A stretch of 64,000 bases of DNA, taken from assembly GCF_036850765.1 (NCBI RefSeq), contig NC_089492.1, forward strand, positions 67,952,982-68,016,981, read 5' to 3'. The notes beneath the pieces were generated by a model that made no database searches, was not told where the DNA came from, and worked only from the letters and a program-made list of their open reading frames with translations. Position 1 is the stretch's first letter, and the number at the start of each line of letters is the position of its first letter. Made by a program: the position numbers and the translations under genes. Shown here one piece after another: positions 45,966-56,639 of the stretch. This stretch comes from Saccopteryx bilineata. Lineage: Eukaryota; Chordata; Mammalia; Chiroptera; Emballonuridae.

Positions 45966-46154
45966 CAGGCAGTCCCTGGGTTACAGATGAGATAGGCTCC
46001 ATAGGTTTAAAAATGTTTATTTATATGCACAGAAATAAAAAAATACTGTGTTGAGACAACCATCTAAGTTGTATTTAATAGGTAAATGTACCTGAACATA
46101 CGAATTCAACTTAAGATACAGAACTTATCTCATTGGTAACTCAGGAACTGCCTG
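45966..46154. mobile_element. 189-bp Tigger-type MITE, TA-flanked, in L1M
   Basis: The left end CAGGCAGTCCCTGGGTTACA is the imperfect inverse of the right end GGTAACTCAGGAACTGCCTG. TA lies outside both ends (45964-45965, 46155-46156). Removing it rejoins the L1M as AAGAAGATA/CAAATGGCC. CAG...CTG ends and the TA target fit the pogo/Tigger group. It is non-coding. Confidence 0.92.
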
Positions 46155-46235
46155 TATACAAATGGCCAATAAGCACATGAAAAGATACTCAATACTGTCA
46201 GTAATTAGGGAAATGCAATTCAAAATCACAAAGAG

Positions 46236-46595
46236 GGCCCTGGCCGGTTGGCTCAGTGGTAGAGCATTGGACCATCACATGGAAGTTCCGGGTTTGATTC
46301 TCGCCCAGGGCACACAGGAGAAACACCAATCTGCTTCTCCTCCCTTCCTCCTCTCCTTTCTGTCTATCTCTCTCTTCCCCTCCCGCAGCCGAGGCTCCAC
46401 TGGAGCAAAGTTAGCCCGGGCGCTGAGGATGGCCTCTGCCTCAGGTGCTAGGATGGCTCCAGTTGCAACAAAGCAACAGTTCCAGATGGGCAGAGCATCG
46501 CCCCCTTGTGGGCTTGCTGGTGGATCCCAGTCGGGGGCATGAAGGAGTCTGTCTCTCTGCCTCCCTGCTTCTCACTTCAGAAAATATAAAAACCC
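46236..46595 (+). mobile_element. Bat SINE, class A, in L1M
   Basis: Head GGCCCTGGCCGGTTGGCTCA, B box GGGTTTGATTC, body and short A-rich tail. The perfect target duplication CACAAAGAG lies at 46227-46235 and 46596-46604. The 126-codon frame at 46162-46542 is L1M plus SINE, not a gene. Confidence 0.93.
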
Positions 46596-47264
46596 CACAA
46601 AGAGATATCACTTCCCATCCATTAGGATGGCTACTATTGAAAAACTAGCAAATAAGTATTGGCAAGGATGTGGAGAAAATGGTCCACTGACATTTGAATG
46701 GATAAATCAAATATGCTATAATATATACATACAATGAAATATTATTCAACTGTTAAAAGGAAGGAAAATTTGACACATGCGACAAGATGGATGGATAAGT
46801 CACAAAAAGTTTAGAACCTCTTATATAAGCATCCTAGAGCTGTCAATCTCATAGAGAGCAGAACAGTGCCCATCTACCTGGGGACTATGAGTGCCAGAGA
46901 CAAAAGGTATAAAGGCCCTTTGCATGCTGCAGAAGGTGCACAAACCCGCTCTTAAAACCCAGGGCAGTGAAGAATCTGGTAATTGACAATTATGAGAAAT
47001 AATTTCTGTTTGGCTGGAATCTGAGAAGAAGCTCCAAGTTTTTCCAGTTATCCCATCCCACTCTCAGTCAAGACCCTGCCAGCTGAATGAAGCTCACGGC
47101 TCTGGCCAGACACAGGGTGACGCAAGACCAGCCTTACAGAAAGGCGAGGGGACCCATTCCAGCTCAGTGATCCTCAGTCTCTGTTGCATATTATGTCACT
47201 GAGCAACATTAACATTAAAAAATCCCACACCACTGGAAAAAAAGGAAGAAGAAGAAAAAGAAAA

Positions 47265-47475
47265 AGGTAGAATGGTAGTTGCCAGAAAATAGGGAGGCAG
47301 GAAGGGGTGTTAGTGTTTAATGGGAATGGACTTTCAATTGGGGAAGATGAGCAAGTTCTGGAGGCAGACACTGGTGATGGTTGTACAACACATGAATGTA
47401 CTTAATGTCAGAGAACTGTACACTTAAACATGATAATTTTGTGATGTCTATTTTGCCACAATTTTTAAAAAGTCT
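47265..47475 (+). repeat. L1M 3' UTR end
   Basis: AGGTAGAATGGTAGTTGCCA, GTTAGTGTTTAATGGGAATG, GTGATGGTTGTACAACACAT, GAATGTACTTAATGTCAGAG, AACTGTACACTTAAACATGA and a TTGCCACAATTTTTAAAAA end. This is probably the 3' end of the same L1M as at 45275-46850, separated by about 400 bp of unmatched sequence. Confidence 0.8.
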
Positions 47476-47479
47476 AATA

Positions 47480-48685
47480 TATCTATAATTTAGTTCTCTA
47501 TCAGCTGCCAAAACAGAGAAGACTTACTTTGATTCATAGGAAGAAAATCAAAGAAAACAGAAGTGGTCTCTAGGAAGGGACACCAAAGGACAACACACAC
47601 ATGACCTTGCCTTTAGGAATGAGACATCTGGTCTACCCTGTAATGATTACATCCTCCAGGTCTGGTACAGCCATCTGCGCCATGCCCAAGGTTCTAAGGG
47701 GTTCATTTTAATTATCAAATGTACAAAACAGAAGATAAAACCAGGTGTCAACTAAGCAAGAAACCTCAATTCAAAGGTAGAGAACAAATTACTTCAGAAG
47801 TGAGAGGACTGAGAATAATTCAGATATCTAATACTTCCTGGAGCAAGCAATGAAAAGTACCCAAAGGCCACTCTTTTATAATCCAATCTAATAGATGACT
47901 TCTAATTTATTTCTATGTGGAATAAAGTAACTGATATATACTCATTCAAAGTAAAAAAATACTGAGCACAAAATGAGAGTCTGAGTGTCTCAAAGCTGAA
48001 CCCTTATGAAGTTTGGCAAATGCACAACATACATGCTGCGGTTCCCCCATCTCCCCTGCACAGCAGACACTGCTAATTAATCACTTCTGCACCTGTGTGT
48101 GGCCTGTCAATTCTTCTCAACACAACACTCCAGGCAATCACTATAATCAATAGGAGTTGGCACCAGAGATGAGTCGGCCTGCCATGCCAGCACCACAGTG
48201 AAGTGGGAGAGAGATCTGGGGTGGCCATGAATCACACAGAGAAGGTCCAGCAGAAATTCTGCTAATGAAGAGAGGATGGCACCATGACACAACAGCTCTG
48301 CACAGCAGCTTATGTGAGTGGAAGCAATTTGCTGATCTGAGCAGTGATTTCTCTTTTAAGCCTGTTTTAGACATTATAAAGATCCAGCCAAGTCCTGTGA
48401 TACCATGAACTCTGTGGTTTTTGACAATAGAGTTTTTATCCTTGATGAGGAATCAAGAGGCACAATTAGGAATATGTTCTTGGAGTTTTGTTAGAATAAT
48501 TATTTGCTAGTAAAGAAAGCCTTGCCCAGTGGAAGGGGAAGGTTTCCACTCACCACCTGTCCTCCAATTTTGCAACTTCCTCCCAGGTTCTACTCAAACT
48601 GCATTCCCAGTCATTCCTAGAAACCAGCTGGCAGAATATGGGGGCAGAGAAGTGGAGGCCAATTTACAAGTGACAAAAAAGTCTT
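47480..48685. other. Unique non-coding stretch
   Basis: No gene or clear repeat. Short minus frames at 48107-48374 overlap in two phases and lack domains. Confidence 0.45.
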
Positions 48686-48701
48686 TCAAAGATAAGATCC
48701 A

Positions 48702-49120
48702 GGCCCTGGCCGGTTGGCTCAGCGGTAGAGCGTCGGCCTAGCGTGCGGAGGACCCGGGTTCGATTCCCGGCCAGGGCACATAGGAGAAGCGCCCAGTTGC
48801 TTCTCCACCCCTTCGCCGCGCCTTCCTCTCTGTCTCTCTCTTCCCCTCCCGCAGCCAAGGCTCCATTGGAGCAAAGATGGCCCGGGCGCTGGGGATGGCT
48901 CTGTGGCCTCTGCCCCAGGCGCTAGAGTGGCTCTGGTCGCAACATGGCGACACCCAGGAGGGTCGCAACATGGCGACGCCCAGGATGGGCAGAGCGTCGC
49001 CCCCTGGTGGGCGTGCCGGGTGGATCCCGGTCGGGCGCATGCGGGAGTCTGTCTGACTGTCTCTCCCTGTTTCCGGCTTCAGAAAAAAAAAATCCAAAAA
49101 AAAAAAAAAAAAAAAAAAAG
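48702..49120 (+). mobile_element. Bat SINE, class A, near consensus
   Basis: Starts GGCCCTGGCCGGTTGGCTCA and retains a fully paired tRNA-like head, many CpGs and a long A tail (about 24 A). The target duplication AAAGATAAGATCCA is perfect (48688-48701, 49117-49130). The body carries a tandem duplication of GTCGCAACATGGCGACNCCC. It is one of the youngest-looking insertions in the window. The frames at 48738-49217 are SINE-derived. Confidence 0.96.
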
Positions 49121-49419
49121 ATAAGATCCAAACCAGCCTGCCATTGCTACTGAGTGGATCTTGACCAGCACGGGAGCCAAAGAACCGCTTTTTCAATGCC
49201 GTATGTGGGAGAGTCAAACCACAGCGCCATACCCAGTCAGGTCAAACCACGAGGGGTAGTTTTATTGTTTTTGATGTTTTATTATATTTTCCCCTTAAAC
49301 ATGGCCAATTTCATTATAAGGGAGCCCTATTCTTTGTAAACAAGGCTTCCCACTAAGGTCAAGTTAAAATATTTAATATAGACTAAAGAGAGGGGAAAAA
49401 AAATAAAGACACATTCTTT

Positions 49420-49990
49420 TTAATCAAATACATTTAATGCTTACATCATACCAGGTTCTGGTCCAAGCTTTGCACTGATTATCATATATGTTTCCTTACC
49501 ACACTCCGATGGGGATGGTATTATTATTTTTCCCAATTTACAGGAAATTGCAGTTTGGTTCTAAGGTCCGTGTTCTTAACCACTACACTGCCCTCGAGTA
49601 CTACACTGTCCACAAAAAGAAGGCAGCACTTGTGCCTAATGCCCGTCGGGTACACGGCACAAGGCCAGTGAGGTGCTCTGCACGTGCTGTCTCACTGGTT
49701 CCTCCAGGTACATATGATGCTGGTTTCATCTTCCCCTTTTGGAGATGAAAAAAGTGAGGTTAAGAAACTTACTCCAAGTTACACCATAGAAGATGACAAA
49801 GGAGCCAAAGGGTACAAAATATATGCCAGCCTTTCCAACATGCACTGTCTCTTTAATCCTCTCAACATAGGCACTGATTTATCCCTTTTATAAGTCAAAA
49901 GTGAGGCTTAGAGTTCTGGTAGTTTAGAGTTAAATTAGTAAGAATGAAAATCCAAACTCAGAGCAGCTGAGTCCCAAATCCCTAGTCTTT
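49420..49990 (-). repeat. Cluster of MIR fragments
   Basis: Three antisense MIR-like pieces. 49430-49600 has TTTAATGCTTACATCATACC, CAATTTACAGGAAATTG and CTTAACCACTACACTGCCC. 49690-49790 has CTTCCCCTTTTGGAGATGAA and GTTAAGAAACTTACTCCAAG. 49850-49990 has TTAATCCTCTCAACATAGGC and AAAAGTGAGGCTTAGAG. They may be one broken copy or separate insertions. Confidence 0.65.
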
Positions 49991-50094
49991 CCCTGTGATG
50001 CTGCTATAAATAAAACCTTATACATTAGCTACAACATGGAAGGCATTATTAGGGGTATAAAGATGATTATATTCCATTAAATAAGTTTATAGCA

Positions 50095-50455
50095 GCTGGT
50101 TGGCTCAGTGGTAGAGTGTCAGCCCAGTGTGTGGATGTCCCTGGTTCAATTCCTGGTCAAAGCACAGAGGAAAAGCAACCATCTGCTTCCCCACTCCTCC
50201 CCCTCCCTCTCCCCCTCTTCCTCCTCTGCCTCTTCCACAGCCATAGCTCAATTGGTTAGAGCATGCTGGCCCTGGGACCTGAGGATAGCTCCAATAGCCT
50301 CATCTCAGGCACTAAAATAGCTCAGTTGCTGAGCTATGAAGCAATAGCCCCTGATGGGCAGAGTATCCCTCTGTAGAGGGCTTGCCAGGTGGATCCTGGT
50401 GGGGGTGCATGTAGGAGTCTGTCTCTCTGCCTCCCTAACTCTCACTTAATAAAAA
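50095..50455 (+). mobile_element. Bat SINE, class A, diverged
   Basis: The head lacks its first bases and begins GCTGGTTGGCTCAGTGGTAG, with B box TGGTTCAATTC. The body includes GGCACTAAAATAGCTCAGTT, which creates a second tRNA-like TAGCTCAGTTG word. The target duplication AAGTTTATAGCA lies at 50083-50094 and 50456-50467. Confidence 0.9.
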
Positions 50456-50509
50456 AAGTTTATAGCATAACAAAGGAGACAGGGCTGCTATGCAAGTCAC
50501 TCTAACTTC

Positions 50510-50760
50510 CATACATCATCCACTATTCATTGAGGTCCTTACTGTGTGCGGGGCACTGTGGATATAGCAGTGAGCCAATCAGATTCAAATCTTTGACTGC
50601 CTGACCTTACAATCCAGACAGGGACAATAACAAGATAAATAAGTAAAAGATACAGTATGGATGATAGTGGTAAGTGTTAAGGAGGGAAACTGAATATAGA
50701 AGGATTAGAAGGGAGAGCAAATTGTGGACATTTCAGAGGGCAGCCAAGGACTGACTCCTG
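50510..50760 (-). repeat. L2 LINE 3'-end fragment, antisense
   Basis: CATTGAGGTCCTTACTGTGT, GGGGCACTGTGGATATAGCA, CAATCCAGACAGGGACAATA and GATAGTGGTAAGTGTTAAGG lie in antisense L2 order. Confidence 0.7.
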
Positions 50761-50849
50761 CTCTTCTATAGACCTCAGACAAGAGTGTGCCTCCTATCAC
50801 TGACAGCCCAACTGCCCCCTTCCCTTCCAATAAGCCATAGGCTCACTGG

Positions 50850-52275
50850 CCCTTCTGAGAACAATATTTCCTTAGTATTTCTTTCAAGCCTTGTACACTT
50901 TTTATCAACATTGTCTCTTGGCTTCAATGACACTGCACAATCATGCTTTTCTTCCTATGTCCCTGCCCAGTGTTGGATCCACCTCACCCTGCAATAAGGT
51001 AAAACAAAAAACCCAACAAAACTATGGGCGTTACTTGAACGATACCCTTGCTTTTGACATCATTCCTTTTTCTTTCCTCTTTGCAGATCTGATCTCCTGA
51101 TGCAGTTTCAATGACCATATTCATATAGATGGCACCCAATTTATACTTCTAGCCTCACAATGTCACCTGAGCTCTGGGCCCAGCTTGCAACCTCTCATAG
51201 ACATCTCTCCCCAGACGTGTCCAAAACAGAATCCTCAGCTTTCCAAGGAAACTCCTCTCCTTATAGCTGATGCTTCTCATTTTCTCAAACACTTTTTCTC
51301 TCATTCAGCAAACCTAACCAATTTCTAAGATTTTTAGATTCTCCTTTCACAGTTTCTCTTGATCACATCATCCTCTTTCTCAATCCCTCTGTAATCACCA
51401 GGGTTTCCTCGTTCCTTAGAAGGTTCCCCCAGAAACTTCTCCCGTGTCAGGTTTCTTCCTTACTCAACTTACCCTGTGATCAGTACCAAATTCCATCTGG
51501 TGCCTGAGTTCCTTCATGTTCAATGTGGGGAAGTTACCACAGAGCACTGAGTTGAGGATTATGTAAGGTAATTTTATAATAAACACCTATCATAGTTCTT
51601 AACACATAGCAAGGATGCAATAAACCCCAGTTCTCTGTCCTTTTCTTTTATTCCTACTCTCTATAAACTCAAGTAGGATCTGCCACTCAGGGGCCTGTGC
51701 AATCTACCAGTTTCCTAGGTTTGCCCACCAAATATTTCCCTAATCTATGGTCTCAGTTCTGGCCATACTGGAGTCCAGTATCTTAGACCTGGCCTGGGAC
51801 GTTCATGAGGGCACACCACTGCTTTAGCATTCCATCCCTTCCACTTAAGAGTGACCTCCTCCAGCCATTCTCTGCCTACTTAAATTATCCTGGTCCTTCA
51901 GGGTATATCATCTCAATAGCCACCTCCTCATGAAGTCTTCCCTAAATCCTTCATACAGGAGACCTTTACCTTCTCAATCCCCAGAAACTGTAAAACTAAT
52001 TTGATAGCACCTTTCGGTCAATTTACAAACACTGACCACTTGATACATGCCAAGCAATGCATCAGGAAATGAGGACACAAACATAAAAAACTACCATATT
52101 CTTCCTATATCAAAGACAATAGACTATGTACTTATTTCACACTGAGTATATGATAAACTTGAAAGCAGCTGGAAACAGCACTGTGATTATAAGCTCTTTG
52201 AGGTCAGAGTCTATACTACCCATCTTTGTATTCTTTGTAGCACTTATGTTACCCTAGTAAATAACATATGCTTAA
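50850..52275 (+). repeat. L2 LINE, sense, ORF end to 3' region
   Basis: At 51100-51130 the words CAGTTTCAATGACCATATTC and ATAGATGGCACCCAATTTAT correspond to the degenerate reverse-transcriptase end of L2 (the YADDTQ-like block, now mutated). ACGTGTCCAAAACAGAATCC, TTCTCAATCCC, ACCTCCTCATGAAGTCTTCC and TTTGTAGCACTTATGTTACC follow in L2 order. It is ancient and has no open frame. Confidence 0.65.
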
Positions 52276-52440
52276 ATTGTTAAATTTGATGGCAACCATA
52301 ATAATTTTGTTACATTCCAATAACATTTTATTCCAGAGATTTTTAAGTGATTTTATGGCAGAAAATATTGAAATTACTATTGTTTGTAAAATTTTAGATG
52401 AAGAAGTATTACATTATCAATTAGGTGCATTAAATTCCTT

Positions 52441-52850
52441 TTTTTTTTTTTTTTTTTTTTTTGTATTTTTCTGAAGCTGGAAATGGGGAGAGACAGTCAG
52501 ACAGACTCCCGCATGCACCCCACCCACCGGGATCCATCTGGCACGCCCACCAGGGGGCGACGCTCTGCCCACCAGGGGGCGATGCTCTGCCCCTCCGGGG
52601 CGTCGCTCTGCCGCGACCAGAGCCACTCTAGCGCCTGGGGGAGAGGCCAAGGAGCCATCCCCAGCGCCCGGGCCATCCTTGCTCCAATGGAGCCTCGGCT
52701 GCGGGAGGGGAAGAAAGAGACAGAAAGGAAGGAGAGGGGGAGGGGTGGAGAAGCAGATGGGCGCCTCACCTGTGTGCCCCGGCCAGGAATCGAACCCGGG
52801 ACTTCTGCACGCCAGGCCGACGCTCTACCACTGAGCCAACCGGCCAGGGC
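52441..52850 (-). mobile_element. Bat SINE, class A, near consensus
   Basis: Minus-strand copy with a head ending CCAACCGGCCAGGGC at 52850 and a T run of about 24 at the tail end. The target duplication AAATTCCTTTT lies at about 52432-52442 and 52852-52862. It has two tandem CACCAGGGGGCGA units and dense CpGs. The 134-136-codon frames on both strands are SINE sequence. Confidence 0.95.
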
Positions 52851-52869
52851 CAAATTCCTTTTATTTACC

Positions 52870-53834
52870 ATATTTTTCGCTCCATAAGATCCACCTTTTC
52901 CCCCCAAAAGTGGAGGGGAAAATGCCCGTGTGTCTTATGGAGTGAATGTTCATTTTTTTTTTTTTAGCTGCTGCGGGGTGTTGCACTGGTAAGCATGTAG
53001 AATGAGCACCAGTGGGAGCGTAATCATACCCCTGCCGGCTCTGTGCGGAACCCTGGCATCTGAGTGATCTGGTTTTGGTTTCCACAGTTGCATGCAGCTT
53101 AGGAGAGAAGATGAATTACATTGTGCGGGTGCATTGAGGGCAGACATGAGAGGCACACTACAGCGGTAGAGGGCGGAGCTGAAGCTGCTGGAGCTGAAGC
53201 TGCTGGAGCTGAAGTGCTGACCTCACTTGTTACCAGCCTAGTAGCATTTCATTGGCTGGCTGCTGGCAGATAGGGGCGGAGCCAAGGGCACGACGCATGT
53301 GCATCGAGCTGGGGAAGCCAGCATGAGCACAGGCAAAGCAGTGGCAGATGGAGCAGGCTATGCTGCTCAGCTCCATCAGTTTATTTCAGCTGTAATCTTG
53401 GTAGTTTACCTATGTAGTGACATTAGAGTAAAAAATAGCTGGAGTTCCCCTAGTGCAGCAGCAGGGGGGGGGGCGGTATCCTGAATTAAAGAACAATAAC
53501 CTGAATGAACAGTCCTGGAATCTAAAAGAAAGTGATGCCAGTGATTGTGAGCAGCTGAGCTTCTTAAATTCTGACACTAGTGATGATGAGTTCCAGGGGT
53601 TCCTGGACAACTAGAAGAGTATCTGAACATTAAGTCTCTTCTCATTTGTTAATAACAATGCTAATGGTTGTTAATACTGCTGTTGAGTTTACATTGTTGA
53701 AATAATATTGTGGTATATTTTATTAAATATTTTAACATACCATTTGATTCAGAATATTTTTTTTTTATTTTTCTCCTTAAAATACAAGGTGCGTCTTATG
53801 GTCAGTTGCATCTTAAGGACCAAAAAATACGGTA
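52870..53834 (+). mobile_element. Unnamed TA-flanked DNA transposon, about 965 bp
   Basis: The left end CCATATTTTTCGCTCCATAA is the imperfect inverse of the right end, which read inward begins CCGTATTTTTTGGTCCTTAA. TA lies immediately outside both ends. Further in, both ends carry a second inverted word (GTCTTATGGAG on the left, GCGTCTTATGGTCA on the right). The interior has a GCTGAAGCTGCTGGA triplication (53179-53220) and a short coding tail (53482-53613). It fits the Tc1/mariner/pogo superfamily. It looks non-autonomous. Confidence 0.8.
53482..53613 (+). pseudogene. Acidic C-terminal coding remnant of the 52.9-kb transposon
   Basis: A clean 43-codon stretch ending in a stop at 53611-53613 (TAG) reads ...NLNEQSWNLKESDASD then CEQLSFLNSDTSDDEFQGFL. 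It is rich in Asp, Glu and Ser, like the acidic C-terminal tails of pogo-group transposases. It has no start codon or catalytic core. The upstream ATG frame at 53299-53484 is in a different context and its status is unclear. Identity is inferred. Confidence 0.5.
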
Positions 53835-53981
53835 TATATAAAAGTAGCTTTCAAATTTGGAGTCTCAAACACTGATGCCCAAATTTCAGTATCTAAAAAG
53901 CTGTCAAAGCATAAATAAATAATAAGACACTCAATAAAACCCTCAATCCTTAAACTTTCATTAGAAATGTATTATTTGGGG

Positions 53982-54005
53982 GGGGGTTGTGTGTGTGTGT
54001 GTGTG
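53982..54005. repeat. G run and GT microsatellite
   Basis: A G run (about 53978-53986) followed by GT repeats to 54005, at the tail side of the adjoining SINE. Confidence 0.85.
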
Positions 54006-54217
54006 CAACAGAGACAGAGACAGAGAGAAACAGAGAGAGGGACAGATAGGGACAGACAGGAAGGGAGAGAGATGAGAAGCATCAGTTCTTCATTGCAGCA
54101 CCTTAGTTGCTCATTGATTGCTTTCTCATATGTGCCTTGACCAGGGGGCTACAGCAGACCGAGTGACCCTTTGCTCAGGCCAGCAACCTTGGGCTCAAGC
54201 TGGTGACCTCAGGATTT

Positions 54218-54283
54218 GTTTTTTGTTTTTTTGTTTTTTATGTATTATTTTTTTCCATTTTTTTATTTTTATTTATTCATTTT

Positions 54284-54330
<47 letters not shown>

Positions 54331-54503
54331 CAGAGAAAGAGAAAGAGAAAGAGAAAAAGAAAGAGAAAGAGAAAGAGAAGGAGGGAGGAGCTGGAAGCAT
54401 CAACTCCCATATGTGCCTTGACCAGGCAAGCCCAGGATTTCGAACCGGCGACCTCAGCATTTCCAGGTCAACCCTTTATCCACTGCGCCACCACAGATCA
54501 GGC
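54218..54503 (-). mobile_element. Bat SINE, class C, nested in class B
   Basis: On the minus strand: CCTGATCTGTGGTGGCGCAG, GTTGACCTGGAAATGCTGAG, GTCGCCGGTTC, CTTGCCTGGTCAAGGCACAT, then a large CT/TTTCTC expansion and an A/T tail. The target duplication is at 54206-54217 and 54504-54515. The GA-rich expansion (54283-54380) reads as Arg/Glu/Lys repeats in frames and is artefactual. Confidence 0.93.
54283..54380. repeat. GA and GAAAGA microsatellite
   Basis: Pure GA for about 38 bp, then AGAAAGAG hexanucleotide units, derived from the CT-rich end of the nested SINE. Confidence 0.97.
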
Positions 54504-54599
54504 ACCTCAGGATTTTGAACCTGGATCCTCCGCGTCCTGGTCAGAGGTTCTATCCACTGCGCCACTGCCTGGTCAGGCAGAAATCTCCCTTTCGTTACT

Positions 54600-55705
54600 G
54601 AAGGGAGATTTTCCATGTAAATCTTATGCCATATGTAAATGAGAAATTAAAATTACTGAATAAAGAACAAATTCATTGCACTGGGCTCCTGATTTTGGGT
54701 TTTAAACACAGGCTTATTAGCCAGAGGGTAAGACAAGGAAATCTGAGTAAAAGGCAATGACTCTTAACTCACCCCTTTGTATTCAACACCTCCACCAAGA
54801 AATAAAGTTACAATAACAGCCTTCCTTAGCAAAAAGTCAAATAAAGGCCAATCTTCCAGTATCTTAGATATTGTCAATATATGAATAGATGCTCAGAAAG
54901 TAGAAATCATCTTAAGTGTTCAAAAATACTATTTCTTGGCCCTAATAGTTTCAAAAGAATTTGAATTGTATATCCACAAGGTAGAGTTAAAGGTCTACTT
55001 ATGCTTGGTACTAAGCCAGGCACCATGCCTACTCATTTGCTTTGAACGGAACACTAAGACCAAATCAACAGTTCAGATACTCAACTTTTATTATTAAGTA
55101 TCACAAGCACAATTATATGGTCAACTAAGTAAAGGCTGTCAATTTGTTTTCCTTAAAAGCATAACCAGTATCACTTATACGATGGGAAATATATTACTTA
55201 AAAACAAACAAATAAAAAAACAGACCTTTAAATGAAGTTCCTAGCTAAAAAAATAAACAACTAAAAATATTTACAAAGAGTTTACCAAAAAGAAAAAAAG
55301 AGAGAGCAAGAAGAATCACTGTGATTATGAAAACATGAATTGGGGAATGAGCACAGAAGACGTCTTCCCAGGAGCAGCCACACTGTCTGAGCTCTGTGAT
55401 AGGTCATGATGAAGATAAAACAGCATGTTACATACCAGGTAAATCTCCAAAGTGCACATATGTGACAATATGCTTTAGCAGAAAAAATGAAGAACTGACA
55501 AAATCATGTGCACACTCTAGTGGAGGAGAGAGGGCAAGGTGTCGCAAAACACTGGAGCAAAACTTCAGTCTTCGTAAAACACGTACAGTGAAATTGAAAA
55601 AGCTTCAGCACATATAGCTGATATTATGAAATAATTATAGTAAATTAGCAAGCACCTCATACTTTAATATCTTCTAAATAGCAAAGCTTCAAATTAAACT
55701 AATTT
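54600..55705. other. Unique AT-rich stretch
   Basis: No gene was recognised. A 73-codon plus frame at 55396-55617 is Lys/Arg-rich but has no domain, no codon-bias evidence and no splice context that I can assess. Confidence 0.45.
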
Positions 55706-55709
55706 TAAG

Positions 55710-55830
55710 AACAGCTAATATTTACTGAGTGCTAAGCCTACTGTTAAGCACTTTCTACACACAGCCTCATTTAATAACCCCAGGAACCAGGTATTTCTAT
55801 TATCCTCATTTTAGAGGGTCAACGCTTAGA
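55710..55830 (-). repeat. MIR SINE fragment
   Basis: GCTAATATTTACTGAGTGCT, AAGCCTACTGTTAAGCACTT, CACAGCCTCATTTAATAACC and TATTATCCTCATTTTAGAGG lie in antisense MIR order. Confidence 0.8.
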
Positions 55831-55859
55831 TTTGTATCCAGAACCTTTGGTTCTTTAAT

Positions 55860-56635
55860 GATGACATTAATATATACTATATTAATATGTAGTGTATTAA
55901 CATATGGCTCCTTGTCATATGGCAATAGATACTGTATTAACTGTCAAGTAAACTTAATGATCAGGCACAAACAAAGGAGAATTAATTTACTTGATTCCTC
56001 ATGTGCAGGAGTCACCACACTGATGGCTCAAATCTGTACATGTTAAAGTACTTTTACACAGAGGAGAGGGGGAAGCAGATTAGTGATGACTGGCTGCTGA
56101 CATGGAAAGAGGAAACCAGGGTGACTCTGCCTGCAGTTCCGCACTCACAGCCCAGGATGGGGGTGTGGTGGGGACTGTCGTGGGAGGGGTGCCCAGGCGC
56201 CATGACCATCCTGTGGGCAAGTACCAAACACAGTCTCTCAATATGCTGAATATGCAACTTGTACCAGTTCATACAAGCTTGGGGAGGAGGAAGAACAAGA
56301 GGCCAGTGGACACCAGTGCTATCGGGCTAAAAGGCAGTTGGTGGCAAATATGGGAAGTGGGAAGAGGGAAGAAGGCCTGAGAAGGCTGCCTTAATTTCAA
56401 CCTTGATCTAAGAGACTGTATTTCTTTTATCTTTAAGGAAGTGAGGCAGTGAGGAAGCAGAAAACTCATTCTCATGTACAGGATATGATCACTTTTAGAA
56501 AAGAGAAAGAGCTATGTTTGTGCCTCTTACTTATTTATAGTACTATTTATGGCAAGCCTATAGTTTTTTCTACTAATAGTTTTAGCATTTTCCTTTTGTT
56601 CTAAAAAATAAATTTAAGGACCACTCAGATTATTA
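55860..56635. other. Unique non-coding stretch
   Basis: No gene was recognised. Overlapping frames in three phases at 56001-56475 lack domains. Confidence 0.45.
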
Positions 56636-56639
56636 TTGT

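Larger units (their letters stand above)
45275..46850 (+). repeat. L1M 3' region with three later insertions
   Basis: Sense L1M pieces: CACTGGACTCTTACAAAAAT to GGACTACATCAAAATTAAAA (45290-45490), CTGTGCATCAAAGGATAGAT to GTCCAAAGAAGA (45770-45963), AAATGGCCAATAAGCACATG to TTCAAAATCACAAAG (46160-46235), and GATATCACTTCCCATCCATT to GATGGATGGATAAG (46604-46800). Together they form one continuous L1M C-terminal ORF2/3' segment once a class B SINE, a 189-bp MITE and a class A SINE are removed. No coding potential remains. Confidence 0.88.
54007..54578 (-). mobile_element. Bat SINE, class B, split by a class C SINE
   Basis: The minus-strand head at 54578 reads GCCTGACCAGGCAGTGGCGC. The left part carries AAGGCACATATGAGAAAGCA, GATGCTTCTCATCTCTCTCC and a GAGACAGAGAC-type end. 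Between them, at 54218-54503, a class C SINE is inserted, leaving the duplication ACCTCAGGATTT on both sides. The 174-codon frame at 54118-54642 is SINE and GA-repeat sequence. Confidence 0.93.

Noticed and set aside
48738..49217. 159-codon minus-strand frame with similar peptides at 52483-52907, 62783-63178 and 14296-14646
   Set aside because: These share sequence because they are all translations of class A SINE copies. It is not a gene family.
54118..54642. 174-codon frame rich in Arg, Glu and Lys
   Set aside because: It crosses a SINE nested in a SINE and a GA microsatellite. The charged repeat is a translation of that microsatellite.
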